Below are positions 52,178-60,763 of a stretch of DNA of 64,000 nucleotides, piece by piece. The stretch's first letter is position 1. Every line of letters begins with the position of its first letter. A model generated the notes under the pieces. That model worked only from the letters and a program-made list of their open reading frames with translations. It searched no databases and was not told where the DNA came from. Both the position numbers and the translations under genes were made by a program. Origin of the DNA: Pistricoccus aurantiacus (lineage in GTDB: Bacteria; Pseudomonadota; Gammaproteobacteria; Pseudomonadales; Halomonadaceae); NCBI RefSeq assembly GCF_042682565.1, contig NZ_JBHUIC010000004.1. The stretch is one strand, 5' to 3'.

Positions 52178-53141
52178 CTCTCGAAAGCAGATCGAACTGG
52201 ACGGCGTTACCAAACGCTTCGGTAACGAAACCGCGGTAGAGGATATTACCTTGTCCATCGATCAGGGCGAGCTATGCGTACTGGTGGGCACGTCCGGCTG
52301 CGGTAAATCCACTACCCTGCGCATGATCAATCGCCTGATCGAGCATAGTAGCGGCCAGATTCGCATCGACGGCGAACAGATTCGCAGCTTCAATCCGCAG
52401 ACCCTGCGCCGTCGTATCGGCTATGCCATTCAAAGCACCGGCCTGTTTCCACACTGGAACGTGGCCCGCAATATCGGGGTGGTACCGAGGCTGCTCAAAT
52501 GGCCCAAGGCACGTATCGACGACCGGGTAAGCGAGCTGATGAAGCTGCTTGCCCTGGATGAGAGTGAATTCGCCGAGAAATTTCCGCATCAGCTTTCCGG
52601 CGGTCAGGCTCAGCGGGTCGGGGTGGCCCGGGCCTTGGCGGCTGACCCGGAAATATTGCTGATGGACGAGCCCTTCGGCGCCTTGGACCCGATCACCCGA
52701 GAGACCCTGCAGAACGAGCTGCTTCATCTTCAGGAGCAGATCCGCAAGACCATCGTCTTCGTGACACACGACATGGATGAGGCCCTCAAGCTCGCGGATC
52801 GTATCGTAGTCATGCATCAAGGACGCATCGTGCAGCAGGACACGCCGAAGCGTTTACTGCAGCATCCCGAGGATGATTTCGTCGAATCTCTTTTTGGCGG
52901 GCAGGATCGGGGTCTCAAGAAGGCCGGGCTGATACGGGTATCGAGTGTGATGCGAGCCCCTGAGGCTAGAGACACCCGGACAGCGGAGGCCAGCATCAGC
53001 GTTGCGCCGGATGACAATCTACGCCAGGCGCTGTCCCTGATGCTCTGGTATCGCTTGAACTTTATTGGCGTCGTGGATGCCAATCGCAAGCGGGTCGGTG
53101 TGCTGATGCTGGAAGATATCCTGACGGGGGAGATCGCATGA
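52170..53141 (+). CDS. Osmoprotectant ABC transporter ATPase (YehX/OpuA type)
   Basis: A 323-residue ATPase overlapping the previous gene by eight bases. Walker A VGTSGCGKSTTLRMINRL (about 37-54), Q-loop IQSTGLFPHWNVARNIG, signature LSGGQAQRVGVARAL (about 145-159), Walker B ILLMDEPFGALDPI and the His-switch TIVFVTHDMDEA are intact. A C-terminal extension (from about 265) looks like a single CBS-type repeat (DDNLRQALSLMLWYRLNFIG). In OpuA-type systems CBS domains sense ionic strength. Confidence 0.93.
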   Translation: MADSRKQIELDGVTKRFGNETAVEDITLSIDQGELCVLVGTSGCGKSTTLRMINRLIEHSSGQIRIDGEQIRSFNPQTLRRRIGYAIQSTGLFPHWNVARNIGVVPRLLKWPKARIDDRVSELMKLLALDESEFAEKFPHQLSGGQAQRVGVARALAADPEILLMDEPFGALDPITRETLQNELLHLQEQIRKTIVFVTHDMDEALKLADRIVVMHQGRIVQQDTPKRLLQHPEDDFVESLFGGQDRGLKKAGLIRVSSVMRAPEARDTRTAEASISVAPDDNLRQALSLMLWYRLNFIGVVDANRKRVGVLMLEDILTGEIA

Positions 53142-53893
53142 CGTCCACCACGCTCTCCAGGAGCGCAGGGAGTCTGACCGCCTGGCTGTTTCCGGTGATA
53201 TGGCTGATGCTGCTGATGGGCTTGATTCTAGGCATGCCCCAGCTGGAAACTCTGCTGCGCGCCATCGAGCCGAGTTCTCGGGAAGTACTCTATAGCCGTG
53301 ACAGTCTGCTGACCCTGTTGATCAGCCATATCCTGGTGGTGGGAGTGGCGTCACTGTTGGCGATCATCATCGGTGTCGGCGCTTCCATTCTGGTGACTCG
53401 CCCCTGGGGACGGGATTTTCTGCCCCTGGTCAGCCAGCTGGCGTCTATTGGCCAGACCTTCCCGCCGGTAGCGGTGCTGGCCCTGGCGGTGCCCTGGCTG
53501 GGTTTCGGTACGGTTCCCACCATCATGGCGCTGTTGCTCTACGGGCTGCTGCCCATCGTACGCAATACCCTGGTAGGCATTCAGGGAATTGAGCCTGCGG
53601 TGCTGGAAGCCGCCCGGGGCATGGGCATGTCGCCTCGCCAGCGCCTGTGGCGAGTAGAGCTTCCCCTGGCGGCGCCGGTGATCGTTGCGGGCATTCGCAC
53701 CTCCATCACCATCAACATCGCCACCGCCGCCATCGGCTCCACCATCGGCGCCAAGACCCTGGGGGATCCGATCATCGCCGGCATCGTCAATGGCAATACC
53801 GCCTATATTCTGCAAGGGGCGGTGTTGATCGCCTTGCTGGCGCTGGTGGTGGATAGCAGCCTCGAAAGGCTGGGCCATCTTTTTTCCCGTTAG
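53138..53893 (+). CDS. Osmoprotectant ABC transporter permease (short form, YehW type)
   Basis: A 251-residue permease overlapping the ATPase gene by four bases, with about six membrane helices and the coupling-loop motif EAARGMGMSPRQRLWRVELP (about 149-168), closely similar to that in the long permease. It completes a heterodimeric importer of the YehZYXW/OpuC class. The sequence after the stop (TCTTTTCTTC) has no strong hairpin. Confidence 0.92.
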   Translation: MTSTTLSRSAGSLTAWLFPVIWLMLLMGLILGMPQLETLLRAIEPSSREVLYSRDSLLTLLISHILVVGVASLLAIIIGVGASILVTRPWGRDFLPLVSQLASIGQTFPPVAVLALAVPWLGFGTVPTIMALLLYGLLPIVRNTLVGIQGIEPAVLEAARGMGMSPRQRLWRVELPLAAPVIVAGIRTSITINIATAAIGSTIGAKTLGDPIIAGIVNGNTAYILQGAVLIALLALVVDSSLERLGHLFSR

Positions 53894-53953
53894 TCTTTTC
53901 TTCGACTATTGTCTTGGTTCCAGCGCTATACAGGTTACCCTTCTAGTCGCTAT

Positions 53954-53969
53954 CTTACGTTGACGTAAA
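53954..53969. promoter_or_regulatory. LiuR-type operator upstream of the branched-chain dehydrogenase operon
   Basis: CTTACGTTGACGTAAA contains the perfect inverted repeat TTACGT-TG-ACGTAA, the same core as the site at 11116-11131. It lies 114 bases before the E1-alpha start codon and 60 bases after the osmoprotectant operon stop. Confidence 0.75.
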
Positions 53970-54082
53970 CTGCCGTGATGTCGTGATCCGATATCCCGGC
54001 TATGCTGTGCAAGCAGGGGCTTATAAAGATTCTGCGGCTGCCAACTACTATTCCCCCAGGTCTATCCCCAGGGAGAGCGACA

Positions 54083-55330
54083 ATGACAACCAAGCAACGT
54101 CAAGACGTCATTCATGAAGCGAAATTCATGGATGGCGACGAATTCCATATCGCGGTGTTCAAGCTGCTGCAGCAGGATGGCACCCTTTACGACGGCGCCA
54201 AGGCGCCCAAGCTGGAAAAGGAAAAGGCGCTGCGCATCTACCGCGCCATGCTGTTCACCCGGGTACTCGACGAGCGCATGCTCGCCGCCCAGCGCCAGGG
54301 GCGGCTGAGTTTCTACATGCAGTGCACCGGGGAAGAAGCCGCGGTGGTGGGCAGTACCGCGGCCCTGGACGACAATGACATGATCATGGCCCAGTATCGG
54401 GAGCAGGCGGCGCTGGCCTATCGTGGTTTCAGTGTCGACGAGTTCATGAACCAGATGTTCGGCAACGAAAAGGATTACGGCAAGGGCAGGCAGATGCCGA
54501 TCCATTACGGCTCCGCCAAGCTCAACTACATGACCATCTCATCGCCGCTGGCCACCCAGATTCCCCAGGCGGCGGGCTACGCCTACGGCCAGAAGATGGC
54601 CGGGCAGGAAAACTGCACCCTCGTGTACTTCGGCGAGGGCGCCGCCTCGGAGGGGGACTTTCACGCGGCGCTCAACATGGCCACGGTGCATCACGCCCCG
54701 GTGATCTTCTTCTGTCGCAACAACGGCTACGCGATTTCCACCCCGGCGGTGGAGCAGTTCGCTGCGGATGGCGTGGCGCCCCGGGCCTTCGGCTACAAGA
54801 TGCGGGTCATCCGCGTCGACGGCAACGATCTGCTGGCGGTGTATCAAGCCACTCTGGAAGCGCGTCATCACGTGGTCAAGCACCATCACCCGGTATTGAT
54901 CGAGGCCATGACCTATCGCCTGGCGGCGCATTCCTCTTCCGACGATCCCTCTGGCTATCGCAGCAAGAAGGAAGAAGAAGCCTGGCGGGAGAAGGATCCC
55001 ATCCTGCGCATGCGGCGCTGGCTTGAATCCAAGAAGTGGTGGAGCGAAGAAGAAGAAAAGTCCCTGCAGGAAGATATGCGTAAAGACGTGCTGGATACCA
55101 TGAAACGCGCTCAGAAACTGCCACCGCCGACTCTGGATAGCCTGTTCACGGACGTCTACGCTCGACCGACTCCGGCGCTCAAGGCGCAGTTCGAGCAGCT
55201 CAAGGCGCATATCCGCAAATATCCGGAAGCCTACCCGAAGAGTGCGGATCGCTTGGACGATACGAGTCTCGACGATACAAGACCCGAGCTTGAGGATTCG
55301 ACGAACACCGCGGCCAAGGGAGAGGTGTGA
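54083..55330 (+). CDS. Branched-chain 2-oxoacid dehydrogenase E1 component, alpha subunit
   Basis: A 415-residue thiamine-diphosphate enzyme subunit from the ATG at 54083 (GGGAG upstream). YRAMLFTRVLDERMLAAQRQ, GKGRQMPIHYG, the ThDP-binding GEGAASEGDFHAALNMA and NNGYAIST (about 215-245), and the phosphorylation-loop-like RLAAHSSSDDPSGYRSKKEE (about 286-305) are present. That loop matches the region where mitochondrial E1-alpha is phosphorylated. The C-terminal about 25 residues are an acidic Asp/Thr-rich tail. It decarboxylates the 2-oxoacids from valine, leucine and isoleucine with the beta subunit encoded next. A leucine-type substrate range is inferred from similarity. Confidence 0.93.
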   Translation: MTTKQRQDVIHEAKFMDGDEFHIAVFKLLQQDGTLYDGAKAPKLEKEKALRIYRAMLFTRVLDERMLAAQRQGRLSFYMQCTGEEAAVVGSTAALDDNDMIMAQYREQAALAYRGFSVDEFMNQMFGNEKDYGKGRQMPIHYGSAKLNYMTISSPLATQIPQAAGYAYGQKMAGQENCTLVYFGEGAASEGDFHAALNMATVHHAPVIFFCRNNGYAISTPAVEQFAADGVAPRAFGYKMRVIRVDGNDLLAVYQATLEARHHVVKHHHPVLIEAMTYRLAAHSSSDDPSGYRSKKEEEAWREKDPILRMRRWLESKKWWSEEEEKSLQEDMRKDVLDTMKRAQKLPPPTLDSLFTDVYARPTPALKAQFEQLKAHIRKYPEAYPKSADRLDDTSLDDTRPELEDSTNTAAKGEV

Positions 55331-55331
55331 C

Positions 55332-56309
55332 ATGGCGAAGAGAAACATGCTGCAGGCCATCAACGAGGCCCTGGATACCGCCATGGCGGCGGACGAGAAA
55401 GTGATGTGTTTCGGCGAGGACGTGGGCGGCTTCGGTGGAGTGTTTCGCGCCACCAGCAACCTGCAGGAGAAGTTCGGCAAGGCGCGCTGCTTCAATACCC
55501 CCTTGGTGGAGCAAGGGATTGTCGGCTTCGCCAACGGCCTGGCGGCCCAAGGCTCCATCGCCGTGGCGGAAATCCAGTTCGCGGATTACATCTTTCCCGC
55601 CTTCGATCAGATCGTCAACGAGACCGCCAAGTTTCGCTATCGCTCCGGCAATCTGTTCAACGTGGGTGGGCTGACCATTCGCGCCCCCTATGGCGGCGGC
55701 ATCTCCGGCGGCCATTATCACTCCCAGTCCCCGGAGGCCTATTTCGCTCACACGCCGGGGCTCAAGGTGGTGATTCCCCGCAACCCGCATCAGGCCAAAG
55801 GGCTCTTGCTGGCTTCCATTCGCGATCCGGATCCGGTGATCTTCTTCGAACCCAAGCGGCTCTATCGCGCTTCCAGCGGCGAGGTGCCGGAAAGCGACTA
55901 TGAACTTCCCCTCGGAGAAGCGGAAGTTACTCGGGAAGGCAGCGATATCACCCTGGTGGCCTGGGGCGCACAGATGGAAATGGCGGAAAAGGCCGCGGAC
56001 CTGGCGGACAAGGAAGGCATTTCCTGCGAGATCATCGACCTGCGCACCATCCTGCCCTGGGACGCGGAGACCGTGGCGGAGTCCGTGTTCAAGACCGGGC
56101 GACTGCTGGTAACCCACGAGGCGCCGCTGACCGGCGGCTTCGCCGGGGAGATCGCCGCGACCATCCAGGAACGCTGCTTCCTGTATCTGGAATCGCCGAT
56201 CTCGAGAGTGACCGGGCTGGATACGCCTTTTCCGCTGACTCTGGAAAAGGAATATATGCCGGATCACCTCAAAATTTTTGAAGCTATCAAAGCCAGCGTC
56301 AATTTCTAA
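55332..56309 (+). CDS. Branched-chain 2-oxoacid dehydrogenase E1 component, beta subunit
   Basis: A 325-residue beta subunit starting one base after the alpha gene (MAKRNMLQAINEALDTAM). GEDVGGFGGVFRATSNLQEK, NTPLVEQGIVGFANGLAAQG, QFADYIFPAFDQIVNE and the C-terminal transketolase domain EIIDLRTILPWD are diagnostic. It forms the alpha2-beta2 E1 with the upstream product. Confidence 0.95.
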   Translation: MAKRNMLQAINEALDTAMAADEKVMCFGEDVGGFGGVFRATSNLQEKFGKARCFNTPLVEQGIVGFANGLAAQGSIAVAEIQFADYIFPAFDQIVNETAKFRYRSGNLFNVGGLTIRAPYGGGISGGHYHSQSPEAYFAHTPGLKVVIPRNPHQAKGLLLASIRDPDPVIFFEPKRLYRASSGEVPESDYELPLGEAEVTREGSDITLVAWGAQMEMAEKAADLADKEGISCEIIDLRTILPWDAETVAESVFKTGRLLVTHEAPLTGGFAGEIAATIQERCFLYLESPISRVTGLDTPFPLTLEKEYMPDHLKIFEAIKASVNF

Positions 56310-56346
56310 GCCGGTCAGTTTTCAAGCCCGTTAGGGGAGCACAATA

Positions 56347-57645
56347 ATGAGCGATTTTATTCTGCCGGACATCGGCGAAGGCATCGTGGAATGCGAGCTG
56401 GTCAAGTGGCTGGTGGCGGAAGGCGACGTCATCGAGGAAGACCAGCCGGTAGCGGAAGTAATGACGGACAAGGCCCTGGTGGAAATCCCCGCGCCTTACA
56501 AGGGCCAGATCACCAAGCTGTATTATCAGGAAGGCGAGGTGGCCAAGGTACACGCGCCGCTGTTTGCCCTGGTGGCAGAGGACGACGAGGCGGCGGAAAC
56601 CGGCAAAGCCAAGGATGAAAGTACGCCTAAGGAAGATCAGGCTGGCGAGCAAAAAAGCGCCCAACAAAAGACCGACGATCAAACCGCCTCGCCCGGGGCG
56701 CCGGAAGAGCCCCGGGTCGATCAAGGCAGCGATCCCGCTCATGGTCGGATTCCTGCTAGTCCAGCAGTTCGTCGTCTGGTGCGGGAGTTGGATGCAAGAC
56801 TCGAGGATATTCCCGGCTCCGGCAAGGACGGTCGAGTCCTCAAGGAAGACGTGCTGGCCTGGCAGGAAGGCGATAAATCCGGCGCCGCGCGGAAATCCCG
56901 ACAGCCCGATACCGAACCGGCTGCCAAGAAGGCTTCCGATGAGATTCGGGTCGAACCGATCAAGGGCATCCGGGCGGTCATGGCCAAGCGCATGGCCCAG
57001 GCCGCCAGCAGCATTCCACACTTCAGCTACGGCGACGAGATCGATATCACCGAGCTATTGGCCCTGCGCCAGCGCCTGAAGCCTCAGGCGGAAGCCCGGG
57101 AACTGCGGCTGACCTTGATGCCGTTCTTCATGAAGGCCATGGCGCTGGCGGTCAAGGATTTTCCGATTCTCAACAGTCGGGTCAGCGAGGACGTCAGCGA
57201 GATCCACTATCAGCCCAGCTGCAATATCGGCATGGCGGTGGATAGCCAAAACGGCTTGCTCGTGCCCAATATCAAGGGGGTGGAGAACCTGTCGATCCTG
57301 GAGATCGCTGCGGAAGTGGCGCGGCTGACCCAAGCGGCGCGCGAAGGCCGGGTTGCTCAGCAGGATCTGCAGGGCGGCACCATCAGTTTGTCGAATATCG
57401 GCGCGCTCGGCGGCACCTACGCATCGCCGATCATCAACGCTCCGGAAGTCGCCATCGTCGCCATCGGCAAGACTCAGCAGCTGCCGCGCTTCGATGCCTT
57501 GGGCCAGGTGGTCAGTCGGGCGATCCTTACCGCTACCTGGGCCGGTGATCATCGCATCATCGATGGCGGCACCATCGCGCGCTTCGGCAATCGCTGGAAG
57601 GGCTTTCTCGAGGCGCCGGAATCCATGCTGCTCGAACTGAAGTAA
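56347..57645 (+). CDS. Branched-chain 2-oxoacid dehydrogenase E2 (lipoyl acyltransferase)
   Basis: A 432-residue E2 with one N-terminal lipoyl domain (lipoyl Lys42 in VMTDKALVEI), an acidic/Gln-rich linker (about 78-130), an E3/E1-binding domain (about 134-172; PASPAVRRLVRELDARLEDI), a second linker and the acyltransferase core (about 200-430) with the active-site HRIIDGG near 400-406. It transfers the acyl group to CoA, giving isobutyryl-, isovaleryl- or 2-methylbutyryl-CoA. No E3 (lipoamide dehydrogenase) gene is in the operon, so it must come from elsewhere. Confidence 0.95.
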   Translation: MSDFILPDIGEGIVECELVKWLVAEGDVIEEDQPVAEVMTDKALVEIPAPYKGQITKLYYQEGEVAKVHAPLFALVAEDDEAAETGKAKDESTPKEDQAGEQKSAQQKTDDQTASPGAPEEPRVDQGSDPAHGRIPASPAVRRLVRELDARLEDIPGSGKDGRVLKEDVLAWQEGDKSGAARKSRQPDTEPAAKKASDEIRVEPIKGIRAVMAKRMAQAASSIPHFSYGDEIDITELLALRQRLKPQAEARELRLTLMPFFMKAMALAVKDFPILNSRVSEDVSEIHYQPSCNIGMAVDSQNGLLVPNIKGVENLSILEIAAEVARLTQAAREGRVAQQDLQGGTISLSNIGALGGTYASPIINAPEVAIVAIGKTQQLPRFDALGQVVSRAILTATWAGDHRIIDGGTIARFGNRWKGFLEAPESMLLELK

Positions 57646-57664
57646 ACGCCTAATTCACCGAGAA

Positions 57665-59536
57665 ATGTCGATGGCCGAGCCTTCTCTGCAGCAGTTCTAT
57701 ATTCCTGAGGAGCAGTCGGTCTATCTGCTCAGCCACCAGGATGCCAAGAAACTCAAGGATTGGGTCGAGCTGTGCCAGACTCAGCTTAGTCAGTTGGGCT
57801 ATCGACAGATCGAATTGATCGGCAAGGGTGCCTACGGCTTCGTGTTCGCCGGAGTGACGACCCAGGATGACGGGCGAGACGCTCATTACGTCTTCAAGTT
57901 CACCCGGATCACGCTGCCCCAGCATCTGCAGGATCGCCTCGAGGAAGAGGCCTTCATGCTCGAGCAGGTGGATCACCCCCGGGTGCCTCACCTGATCGCC
58001 TATCAGCGGGTTCGCCAGCAGTCGATCCTGGTGATGGAGCGGGCGCCGGGGGAGAACCTTGAGGAAATTTCCTTGCGGGAGGGGCGGCTTTCGCCACGTC
58101 TGGTGATGCATATCGCCGATCAGTTGGCGGAGATTCTACGCCATCTGCGCCGTTTATCCGGCAACGTGGACAGCATTCGCGGCGATCGCATCCTGGTGCA
58201 TGGGGATATCAAGCCGTCGAATCTGGTCTTCGATGCCGCCACGGAAAATATCGCCTTGATCGACTGGGGTTCCTCGGTATTTGCTCAGCTCGACGAGAAC
58301 CTGCAGCCGGTGGCCTGCAGCGTGATGGAACTGATGTCCGACAACCTGCAGCAGACCAACGCCCGGTTGGGCGATGTCTATTTCATCGGCGAGGAACAGT
58401 TGAACGGCGGGCTATCCTCGCCGCGCTTCGACGAGCAGGGCGCGGCAGGTACGCTTTACGCTCTGGCCTCCGCCCAGTCCTGTCGTTTCGGCCATCGAGG
58501 GATTCCCGCCACCTCCTTGGGCTTGCCCATGGAATTCGCCCGCACCCTGGACGGCATGCTCGACCCGGATCCGCGCCTGCGTGCCAAGGCCGGAGATTAT
58601 TTCATCGAACACATGGCGCGCATGGCGCGCACCGTCATGGTGGAATTCAAGCCGCCAAGGGAAGTGGCGCTGGTGCCTGTGTGGACGCGACCGAGTCCAA
58701 AAGAAATCGACACGGTGGTCTACAGCTCGCGAAAATCTTTTCTGCGAGAAGAAGGCGGGCCGGAAACCCTCAACGATATCAACGACGTGCAGCTCGATCG
58801 CTACTACAAGAACTTCATGCAGAACATGGGAGAAACCGAGAAGGCCTTCCTTGCCGCGGTCAGTCGGCTCGGACGCTATCCGGTGGTCGGCGGGCTGGCG
58901 GTGCGCTGGGAAACCGACGGGGTATATATCGACAGCTCCCTCAACCTTCAGGCGCCGGCGCTCAAGACCGCCTTTGTCGCCTCGGTCAACAACATGGTCA
59001 ACCTGGCGCGTACCATCTACCGTCAAGGTATCTTCAAGAGCTGCCTGTTCAACGCACGGGATACCCTCCACGTGGAGCGGGAAAGTCAGGAAGAACCCTT
59101 TCGAATGCCGGAAGGCGCTCATCTGCCTTATGAAGTCAGCGCCATGCCGGATATCGAAGACCAGACTCGCCTGCATTCCTACTTCGAGGACGGCCCGGAC
59201 CCGGAGGAATTCCTGGTGCTGCCGGAAAAGATCATCACTTCCCTCAGGGCGCTCAACGCCATTCACCATACTGGCATGCTGATCTTCGAGGCACTGCCCA
59301 CCCATCTGAAGATTCACAGCTATTTCCGCCTGCTCGATCCGGAGCGGGAAGAGGAATTTCGTCGCCAGCTCGACGATATTCTAGCTTCCATCGATCTGAT
59401 CGAAGGATTGGGTGTGTCCGGTTTCATGAAGATGCCCTACAAGGACACCAAGCATTTTACCCATATCGAACGCATGCCGGAACGCTACTATCCCAGGAAT
59501 CCTCGGGCCCAGAAACCCGTGAGCGATTACGTTTGA
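57665..59536 (+). CDS. Hanks-type Ser/Thr protein kinase with a large uncharacterised C-terminal domain
   Basis: A 623-residue protein 19 bases downstream of E2 (a start at 57671 is equally possible). The kinase domain spans about 46-320: glycine loop IGKGAYGFVF, ATP Lys78, alpha-C Glu about 96, catalytic VHGDIKPSNLVFD (Asp181, Lys183, Asn186) and D200-W-G in place of DFG. All residues for activity are present. There is no membrane segment. The last about 300 residues (from VALVPVWTRPSPKEID) form a soluble domain that I do not recognise. Its place in the branched-chain dehydrogenase operon suggests, but does not prove, a role in controlling that complex. Confidence 0.8.
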   Translation: MSMAEPSLQQFYIPEEQSVYLLSHQDAKKLKDWVELCQTQLSQLGYRQIELIGKGAYGFVFAGVTTQDDGRDAHYVFKFTRITLPQHLQDRLEEEAFMLEQVDHPRVPHLIAYQRVRQQSILVMERAPGENLEEISLREGRLSPRLVMHIADQLAEILRHLRRLSGNVDSIRGDRILVHGDIKPSNLVFDAATENIALIDWGSSVFAQLDENLQPVACSVMELMSDNLQQTNARLGDVYFIGEEQLNGGLSSPRFDEQGAAGTLYALASAQSCRFGHRGIPATSLGLPMEFARTLDGMLDPDPRLRAKAGDYFIEHMARMARTVMVEFKPPREVALVPVWTRPSPKEIDTVVYSSRKSFLREEGGPETLNDINDVQLDRYYKNFMQNMGETEKAFLAAVSRLGRYPVVGGLAVRWETDGVYIDSSLNLQAPALKTAFVASVNNMVNLARTIYRQGIFKSCLFNARDTLHVERESQEEPFRMPEGAHLPYEVSAMPDIEDQTRLHSYFEDGPDPEEFLVLPEKIITSLRALNAIHHTGMLIFEALPTHLKIHSYFRLLDPEREEEFRRQLDDILASIDLIEGLGVSGFMKMPYKDTKHFTHIERMPERYYPRNPRAQKPVSDYV

Positions 59537-59893
59537 CTGCAAGCGGATAATCGAGTCAGCCAATGATCTCGCTGGCGTGTCCGGCGCGATAAGCTGGCAT
59601 CTGCCAAATACAGGGCAACCTATGAGAAACGTAAGCACCATGTTCGCGCAGCCGAGTCAACTGACCTAAGCGTGAGTTCTGGTACGGCTTGTTTTTTATA
59701 CATTGCTATTGTAATAGTAAATCAAATAGGCCGAACAAATACGTGAAATTAGGGAAGAAGACTTGTTAAGTTTTTGTTTTATAAGTTTTTATATAAACGT
59801 TTGATGGCTCGGAACACGTAATCACGAAGCAGTCAGATTTCCGCAATATCGAAGCGATCTATTTAGTTGCTGTTATGCATCTAGGAGTAACCT
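59537..59893. other. 357-base AT-richer intergenic region at the edge of a low-GC patch
   Basis: No gene is visible. From about 59690 the base composition shifts sharply towards A+T (runs such as TGTTTTTTATACATTG and GTTTTTATATAAACG), unlike the flanking core genes. No clear terminator for the kinase gene is seen. The end, at 59872-59878, reads GTTATGC shortly before the VOC ribosome site, resembling the cassette-boundary end of an integron attC/attI site. Confidence 0.5.
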
Positions 59894-60253
59894 GTGAAAG
59901 AAACCGGTAAAATCAATTATGTCGAAATGCCCTCACGAGACATCGAAGTAACAAAGAGATTCTTTGGTGATGTATTTGAATGGTCTTTCGTCGACTACGG
60001 CTCCGAATATGTAGCGATTGAAAACGCTGGACTGGATGGCGGATTCTTTAAATCAGAGCATGTAGCTAAAGCAAGCAGTGGAAGCGTATTGATCGTCCTT
60101 TATAGTGCCGACTTAGACGCTACTCTCAATAAGGTCAAGTTATCTGGCGGAACGATCGTTCAGGACATTTTTTCTTTCCCTGGTGGTCGCCGCTTCCATT
60201 TCAGTGATCCGAATGGCAATGAATATGCTGTCTGGTCAGAGCCGAATGCATAA
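59894..60253 (+). CDS. VOC-family (glyoxalase/bleomycin-resistance fold) protein, cassette-like
   Basis: A 119-residue protein with a GTG start (TAGGAG seven bases upstream). INYVEMPSRDIEVTKRFFGD at the N-terminus and GRRFHFSDPNGNEYAVWSEP at the C-terminus are the two beta-alpha-beta halves of a VOC fold. Members bind a metal and act as isomerases, dioxygenases or sequestering proteins; no specific reaction can be assigned. Codon use is less GC-biased than in the surrounding core genes. Its stop lies in GCATAA just before a possible recombination-site remnant, a position typical of gene cassettes. Confidence 0.8.
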   Translation: MKETGKINYVEMPSRDIEVTKRFFGDVFEWSFVDYGSEYVAIENAGLDGGFFKSEHVAKASSGSVLIVLYSADLDATLNKVKLSGGTIVQDIFSFPGGRRFHFSDPNGNEYAVWSEPNA

Positions 60254-60346
60254 ACAATCACAGGCACGACGACGGCTACTACATTGCGACTTCGCCTCCA
60301 TTCCCCAGCCGCACATGCTGTTAACATTAAATGCAAAGAGGAAGCT

Positions 60347-60664
60347 ATGTCAGGGATCGCTAAAACTCCGAATCCGCCGTATTACGCGGTGATTTTCAGC
60401 TCTGTTCGTACTGATGGTGATCATGGTTACGGTGCTATGGCTGACAGGATGGTTGAATTGACAGCCCAGCAGAAGGGATTTCTTGGTATCGAATCAGCTC
60501 GTGAGGATGTTGGTATCACTGTTTCGTACTGGACCAATGAAGAAGCGATCAGGAACTGGAAGCAAAATGCTGAGCACCTTTAAGCTCAGCGTCTGGGCCA
60601 TAAAGCTTGGTATACCGAATTCAAAGTCCGAGTCGCAATGGTAGAGCGCGCTTATGGCACTTAA
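60347..60664 (+). pseudogene. Antibiotic biosynthesis monooxygenase-type (ABM) gene interrupted by an in-frame stop
   Basis: From the ATG at 60347 (AGAGGAAG upstream) the frame encodes 78 residues, MSGIAKTPNPPYYAVIFSSV to KQNAEHL, and hits TAA at 60581-60583. Reading through the TAA in the same frame gives AQRLGHKAWYTEFKVRVAMV then ERAYGT and a second stop at 60662-60664. The total of 105 codons is the usual length of this small ABM-domain family, and the read-through part is what the family has at its C-terminus. One nonsense change (probably CAA to TAA) has therefore split an otherwise intact gene. The function of the family is a heme-/quinol-type or unknown monooxygenase fold. Confidence 0.8.
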
Positions 60665-60763
60665 CCAGTCAATCAAGTTCGTGCCAGCTTTCCGCCTCCA
60701 CCGGACGCTCTTTTCTCCGCTTCGCTGCGAGAAGGTCGCCACTGAATATTGGCATTAGCGTTG
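60659..60763 (+). other. attC-like integron recombination site (candidate)
   Basis: The site starts with ACTTAAC (60659-60665), a perfect match to the RYYYAAC core, overlapping the second stop codon of the monooxygenase gene. It then reads CAGTCAATCAAGTTCGTGCC, and contains CGCTTCGCTGCG and TCGCCACTGAATATTGGCAT before ending ATTAGCG/GTTGG. This resembles the roughly 60-140 base imperfect palindromes of chromosomal integrons. The 3' core is degenerate (ATTAGCG rather than GTTRRRY), so the site may be decayed. No integrase gene is in the window. Confidence 0.5.

Noticed and set aside
60247..60346. Second attC-like site between the VOC and monooxygenase genes
   Set aside because: GCATAAAC and GTTAAC ends and a short CGGCT/AGCCG stem are suggestive, but the core boxes do not match RYYYAAC/GTTRRRY, so it was not listed as a separate feature.
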